Positions 60,767 through 64,000 of a stretch of 64,000 nucleotides of DNA are shown piece after piece (position 1 is the stretch's first letter; each line of letters begins with the position of its first letter). The notes beneath the pieces are model-generated. The model ran no database searches and had not been told where the DNA came from. It saw nothing but the letters and a program-made list of their open reading frames with translations. The DNA comes from Clostridia bacterium (GTDB lineage: Bacteria > Bacillota > Peptococcia > DRI-13 > UBA5745). Location: assembly GCA_018436095.1 (NCBI GenBank), contig JAHDMJ010000018.1, positions 322,434 to 386,433 of the forward strand, read 5' to 3'. The position numbers and the translations under genes are program-made.

Positions 60767-61572
60767 GTGCGCGCTGACAGTACAGCGAGCTTAAGATAAA
60801 TAAGCACGTGGGTAGCGCGATACTGGCGAACGTGTACCTGCACTACGTGCTGGACGTGTGGTTTGAAGCAGCCGTGCAGAAAGAACAGTACAGAGGAGAG
60901 GCATATCTGACGAGATATGCAGATGACTTTGTGGCCTGCTTTCAGCACAAAGAAGATGCGGAAAAGTTCTACGAAGCCCTTGGCGAACGAATGGAGAAGT
61001 TCGGCCTGGCGCTGGCGCCGGAGAAGACACGAATCCTAGAGTTCGGGAGGTATGCAGAGGAGAACCGGAACAACAGAGGACAAGGAAAACCGGAGACGTT
61101 CAACTTTCTGGGATTCACGTTTTATGGAGGAAAAGACCGCAGCTATGGCAGCTTCCGGGTAAAAGTAAAGTCGGATCGGAAGAAGAGCAAGGCGAAGCTG
61201 AAGAAAATGAAAATCTGGCTGGAGGAGAACCGGAACAAACTGGATGTGACGGGGCTAATCGCCAGGATAAACCGAAGCCTGCAAGGCTATTACAGTTACT
61301 ACGCCGTGAGCGGAAACCTCCGCTAGGTGTCAGCCTTTCGGCACCATGTGGAGGGGCTCTTGAAGAAGAACCTAAACCAGCGTAGCCAGCGTAAAAGCTA
61401 CAACTGGACGGAATTCAGCGAGCTGCTAAAGAGACTACCGATTGTCCGCCCTAAACTAAAGCATTGTCTGTATACCTAACTCACCCAATGACGCCCGGGG
61501 AGCTGGATGCCTTAATAGGGCACGTCCGGTTCTGAGGAGGGAGGTTAGGGGTAACCCCAACCCCTACTTCAC
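60767..61572 (+). mobile_element. internally deleted group II intron
   Basis: Starts GTGCGC, the conserved 5' end of group II introns, and ends ...TTCAC (an AY end). Near the 3' end a domain V-like hairpin is visible (GAGCTGGATGCC ... GGGCACGTCCGGTTCTGAG, about 61499-61538), followed by a domain VI-like stem (GGTTAGGGGT / ACCCCAACCCC). Only about 40 bases separate the 5' end from the middle of the reverse transcriptase gene, so most of the ribozyme domains I-IV and the start of the ORF are deleted. It cannot move by itself. Ends were placed by comparison with the uninterrupted repeat at 4031-4249. Confidence 0.8.
60808..61479 (+). pseudogene. group II intron reverse transcriptase/maturase fragment
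   Basis: The frame starts inside RT motif 4 (GSAILANVYLHYVLD), and continues through the catalytic YADDF motif, LALAPEKTRILEFGR, FNFLGFTFYGGKDRSYGSF and the maturase X domain (RINRSLQGYYSYYAVSGN). A TAG at 61324-61326 interrupts it; the same frame then continues with VSAFRHHVEGLLKKNLNQRS and ends at 61479 with the usual C-terminal RPKLKHCLYT. About 240 N-terminal residues are missing. Non-functional. Confidence 0.88.
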
Positions 61573-61726
61573 TATATAAAATGCAGGGAAGAAATCTGCA
61601 TATAACCGTAAAAACTGCACGGAATTGGCCTAAAATTGGCTTTTTTCTAATGCAATTTACATACAAGTGGAAAATTTGCACACTGCCCACCAAAAATCCG
61701 TATACAAACGAAAAAACTGAACAAAG
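61573..61726. repeat. right half of the intron-split subtype B repeat element
   Basis: Begins TATATAAAATGCAGGGAAG, aligned with GTGTAAAATGCAAGGAGG in the copy at 4089-4110, has GAAATCTGC and GGCC in its centre and ends with inverted units ACAAGTGGAAAATTTGCACA near 61663 and ACAAACGAAAAAACTGAACA near 61704, 41-42 bases apart. The rest of the gap up to prmA shows no features beyond an AT-rich leader. Confidence 0.65.
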
Positions 61727-61966
61727 TCAGCACTACCGCTCAATGCCGCCACGGTCAGGGGGCAGCGCTCTCAAAGGATATTTGCCCCTGGTTTCCTCCA
61801 TATTTTGACTCTTAACTAAATGACATTGCGGCCCGGCTTACCCCTTTCTCTTGCTTTGCCTTTCCTTTTGTATTGAAAAATTTCTACACTCGAAATTTTT
61901 CTCTTGAGGCGTTATAATATTAATTTATAGTGATGATGCCATGAGCAAGAAAAGAGGAGGTCCGCA

Positions 61967-62950
61967 ATGGACTGGATAGAAATAAAGATAGAAACAGGCA
62001 GCGAGGCGGTGGAGCCCATTACCGGCCTGGTTTTGATGGCCGGCATACCCGGCCTGGTGGTAGACGACCCCAAGGATCTGAAGAATTACCTGGAGAGCCC
62101 CCAGGCCGCCCGCTGGGACTACGTGGAAGATAGTTTATTAGAAAACCCTGACCGGTTGACAGTGATTCGGGTTTATATTGCCGACAATGAACAAGGCCGC
62201 CGCCAATGGACGGCCCTGAGCAGTGACCTGGCCGCTTTGAAGGCCGATGATCAGGAAGGGCTTTATGGTGAACTTAGCTGGAGCCTTACCAACGTGAAGG
62301 AAGAAGACTGGGCCAACAACTGGAAAGCCTATTTTAAGCCCTTTGCCGTAGGCCGCCGTTTAGTAATCAAGCCTACCTGGGAAAGCTGGGAGCAGGAAGA
62401 AGGGCAGATCATACTGGAGATCGATCCCGGCTCCAGCTTTGGCACAGGCCAGCATCATACCACCCGTTTATGTCTGGAACTTTTAGAAAAACAGGTTAAG
62501 CCGGACATGAAGGTGCTGGACTTGGGCTGCGGCAGCGGTATCCTGATGATTGCCGCATTGCTTTTGGGAGCGGGGCAGGCTATTGGCGTAGATGTAGAGG
62601 AAAATGCTGTGCGTACAGCCAAAGAAAATCTGGAGCAAAACCGCATTTCACCGGATAAGTATGCTTTGCATTGCGGTGATTTAACGGCGGATCAGGAACT
62701 TCTCGAGCGCTTAGGCGGCAAGGCTCAAGCTGCGGACATGATTACTGCCAATATTGTGGCTGATGTGATTCTGGCTATGACGCCATACTTTACCGGCTTT
62801 TTGAAGCCGTTAGGCAAGCTGTTGGTATCCGGGATTATTGACGAGCGTCGGCAGGAAGTGCTGTCCGAGGTGGAGCAGGCCGGTTTTGCTTTACTGGAAA
62901 GCGGCTCGTCCGGGGAATGGAATGCCTTCGTTTTTGAAAAAATAAAATAG
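61967..62950 (+). CDS. prmA: ribosomal protein L11 methyltransferase
   Basis: 327 residues. N-terminal substrate-binding domain (WIEIKIETGSEAVEPITGL), a linker with NWKAYFKPFAVG, then a SAM-dependent methyltransferase fold: DPGSSFGTGQHHTT, VLDLGCGSGILMIAALLLG and ANIVADVI. It trimethylates L11 on the ribosome. GAGGAGGTCCGCA precedes the ATG. Normally adjacent to dnaJ; here separated by the island and a repeat element. rsmE follows after 35 bases. Confidence 0.96.
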   Translation: MDWIEIKIETGSEAVEPITGLVLMAGIPGLVVDDPKDLKNYLESPQAARWDYVEDSLLENPDRLTVIRVYIADNEQGRRQWTALSSDLAALKADDQEGLYGELSWSLTNVKEEDWANNWKAYFKPFAVGRRLVIKPTWESWEQEEGQIILEIDPGSSFGTGQHHTTRLCLELLEKQVKPDMKVLDLGCGSGILMIAALLLGAGQAIGVDVEENAVRTAKENLEQNRISPDKYALHCGDLTADQELLERLGGKAQAADMITANIVADVILAMTPYFTGFLKPLGKLLVSGIIDERRQEVLSEVEQAGFALLESGSSGEWNAFVFEKIK

Positions 62951-62985
62951 GATTTTGTACATAGAAGGGAAAAGAAGAAAACAAG

Positions 62986-63747
62986 ATGGAAAGGTTTTAT
63001 GTAGAGCCCCAGGCTTTTGGCCAACGGGAAGCCAGAATAACAGGAGAAGAGTTCAACCATCTGAAAAAAGTGCTGCGGCTCAATGCCGGAGATCAGGTGG
63101 AGATTTTTGACGGCGCAGGCGTTGGCTTTGCCGGCCAGCTAATCTCGGTGGGCCAGGGAGAAGCCGTCGTATCCCTGGACGAGCCGGTACTGCAAAAAAG
63201 GGATAGCTCTCTCAAGGTCTGCCTGGCCCAAGGCATACCCAAGGGGGAGAAGATGGAGTGGATCGTACAGAAGGCCACGGAGCTGGGAGTTGCCGCCATC
63301 CTGCCTTTGGAGCTCAGCCGTTGTGTGGTTCGGCTGGAAGGGGACAAGAAGCGCCAGGAAAGGCAGGCCCGCTGGCAGAAAGTAGCCCGGGAGGCTGCCC
63401 GGCAGTGCGGCCGCTTAACGGTGCCGGAAGTAATGGCCCCTATAGATTTGGCGGCTTTTCTCCGTCAAATAGAGACCTCAGACCTGCTGCTGATTCCCTG
63501 GGAAGAGGGGGGGCAATCCCTGAACAAGTTTTTTGAGGAGGCCGGCCTATCCCCGGAAGGGAAAAAGGTATACATGATGATTGGGCCGGAAGGCGGCATC
63601 AGCGAAAAAGAAGTGGAGCAGGGCCGTCAAGCCGGCGGCCAAACCCTGACTTTGGGTCCCAGGATATTGCGGACGGAAACAGCAGGCTTGATGCTTTTGT
63701 CGGTGCTGCAATACCAATGGGGGGACACGGGAGGCCGAATTGAATAA
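62986..63747 (+). CDS. rsmE: 16S rRNA (uracil1498-N3)-methyltransferase
   Basis: 253 residues, full length. SPOUT-class knotted methyltransferase with an N-terminal PUA-like domain (HLKKVLRLNAGDQVEIFDG). Family motifs are QGIPKGEKMEWIVQKATELG, MIGPEGGISEKEVE and LGPRILRTETAGLMLLSVLQ. It methylates U1498 of 16S rRNA. The ribosome site (AAGGGAAAAG) is modest. The last eight bases overlap the start of mtaB. Confidence 0.96.
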   Translation: MERFYVEPQAFGQREARITGEEFNHLKKVLRLNAGDQVEIFDGAGVGFAGQLISVGQGEAVVSLDEPVLQKRDSSLKVCLAQGIPKGEKMEWIVQKATELGVAAILPLELSRCVVRLEGDKKRQERQARWQKVAREAARQCGRLTVPEVMAPIDLAAFLRQIETSDLLLIPWEEGGQSLNKFFEEAGLSPEGKKVYMMIGPEGGISEKEVEQGRQAGGQTLTLGPRILRTETAGLMLLSVLQYQWGDTGGRIE

Positions 63748-64000
63748 AACCATTGCAATTTATACCCTGGGCTGCAAAGTAAATCAGGGAGAAAGCCAGG
63801 CCATACTGGACGCCTTTCGGCAAAGGGGTTGGCAGCCCGTGGATTTCGACCAGCCGGCAGCGGTTTATATCATTAATACCTGCACAGTTACCCAAGCCGC
63901 GGATCAAAAGTCCCGCAAAATGATCAGAGGCGCCAAAAAAAGCAATCCCCGGGCCTTGCTGGTGGTTACCGGCTGCTATGCGGAAAGCGGCGGGGGAGCG
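63740..64000 (+). CDS. mtaB: tRNA threonylcarbamoyladenosine methylthiotransferase MtaB, N-terminal part
   Basis: 87 codons are visible before the right edge. The N-terminal UPF0004 domain has its three cluster cysteines: TLGCKVNQGES (Cys12), NTCTVTQAAD (Cys near 46) and VTGCYAE (Cys near 80). The radical SAM part lies outside the window. MtaB adds the methylthio group to t6A37 of tRNA. Start is TTG at 63740 with GGGAGG 5 bases upstream, overlapping rsmE by 8 bases, which is the conserved rsmE-mtaB arrangement. Confidence 0.93.
   Translation, partial: MNKTIAIYTLGCKVNQGESQAILDAFRQRGWQPVDFDQPAAVYIINTCTVTQAADQKSRKMIRGAKKSNPRALLVVTGCYAESGGGA

Noticed and set aside
61324-61326. Programmed read-through of the TAG in the intron reverse transcriptase
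   Set aside because: The gene also lacks its N-terminal half, so the stop is simply decay.

Overview
The window looks like chromosome of an anaerobic, endospore-forming member of the Firmicutes (Bacillota), most likely Clostridia or a relative. The evidence is spoIIP, an HrcA/CIRCE heat-shock operon, the order lepA-hemW-hrcA-grpE-dnaK-dnaJ ... prmA-rsmE-mtaB, an oxygen-scavenging flavodiiron protein, an iron-sulfur L-serine dehydratase, strong GGAGG ribosome sites and no sign of respiration genes. Exact lineage cannot be read from the sequence alone.

Layout. 1-3.8 kb: a purine/amidohydrolase operon (cytosine/MTA-type deaminase then adenine deaminase, cut by the left edge) divergent from a MerR regulator, with a textbook MerR-type operator between them. 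4.3-7.5 kb: an AT-rich cassette of unknown function (HExxH protein, FRG-domain protein, stalk-domain secreted protein) joined directly to a solute-binding lipoprotein plus GGDEF/EAL pair (7.5-12 kb). 12-21 kb: an aconitase-like hydratase, cardiolipin synthase, an M23 peptidase and leuS. 21.5-30.7 kb: asnB, dinB facing an XRE/ImmA pair with shared candidate operators, a small XRE/membrane-protein pair, a MATE pump, a DUF1648 protein and a fused L-serine dehydratase. 32-40 kb: comEA, comEC, trxA, holA, fprA, wecB. 40-53 kb: rpsT, spoIIP, murJ, lepA, hemW and the hrcA-grpE-dnaK-dnaJ chaperone operon. 53-60.5 kb: an accessory catabolic island (DRE-TIM aldolase/synthase, tautomerase, Ldh-family dehydrogenase, TRAP transporter, FadR-type regulator) placed where dnaJ and prmA are usually adjacent, with a decayed second TRAP permease at its left edge. 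62-64 kb: prmA, rsmE and the start of mtaB.

The most unusual signal is a family of intergenic elements found at six or more places. Each has about 20-base units repeated at a period near 40 bases in one orientation, a short centre, and then the same units inverted, again at a period near 40. They encode nothing. One copy (60.7-61.7 kb) is split by an internally deleted group II intron, and alignment with the copy at 4 kb gives the empty site to the base. A separate 150-base element with 24-base inverted ends (15.3 kb) looks like a MITE. Several proteins (ComEA, ComEC, HolA, HemW, the hydratase) carry low-complexity inserts, some encoded by tandem DNA repeats.
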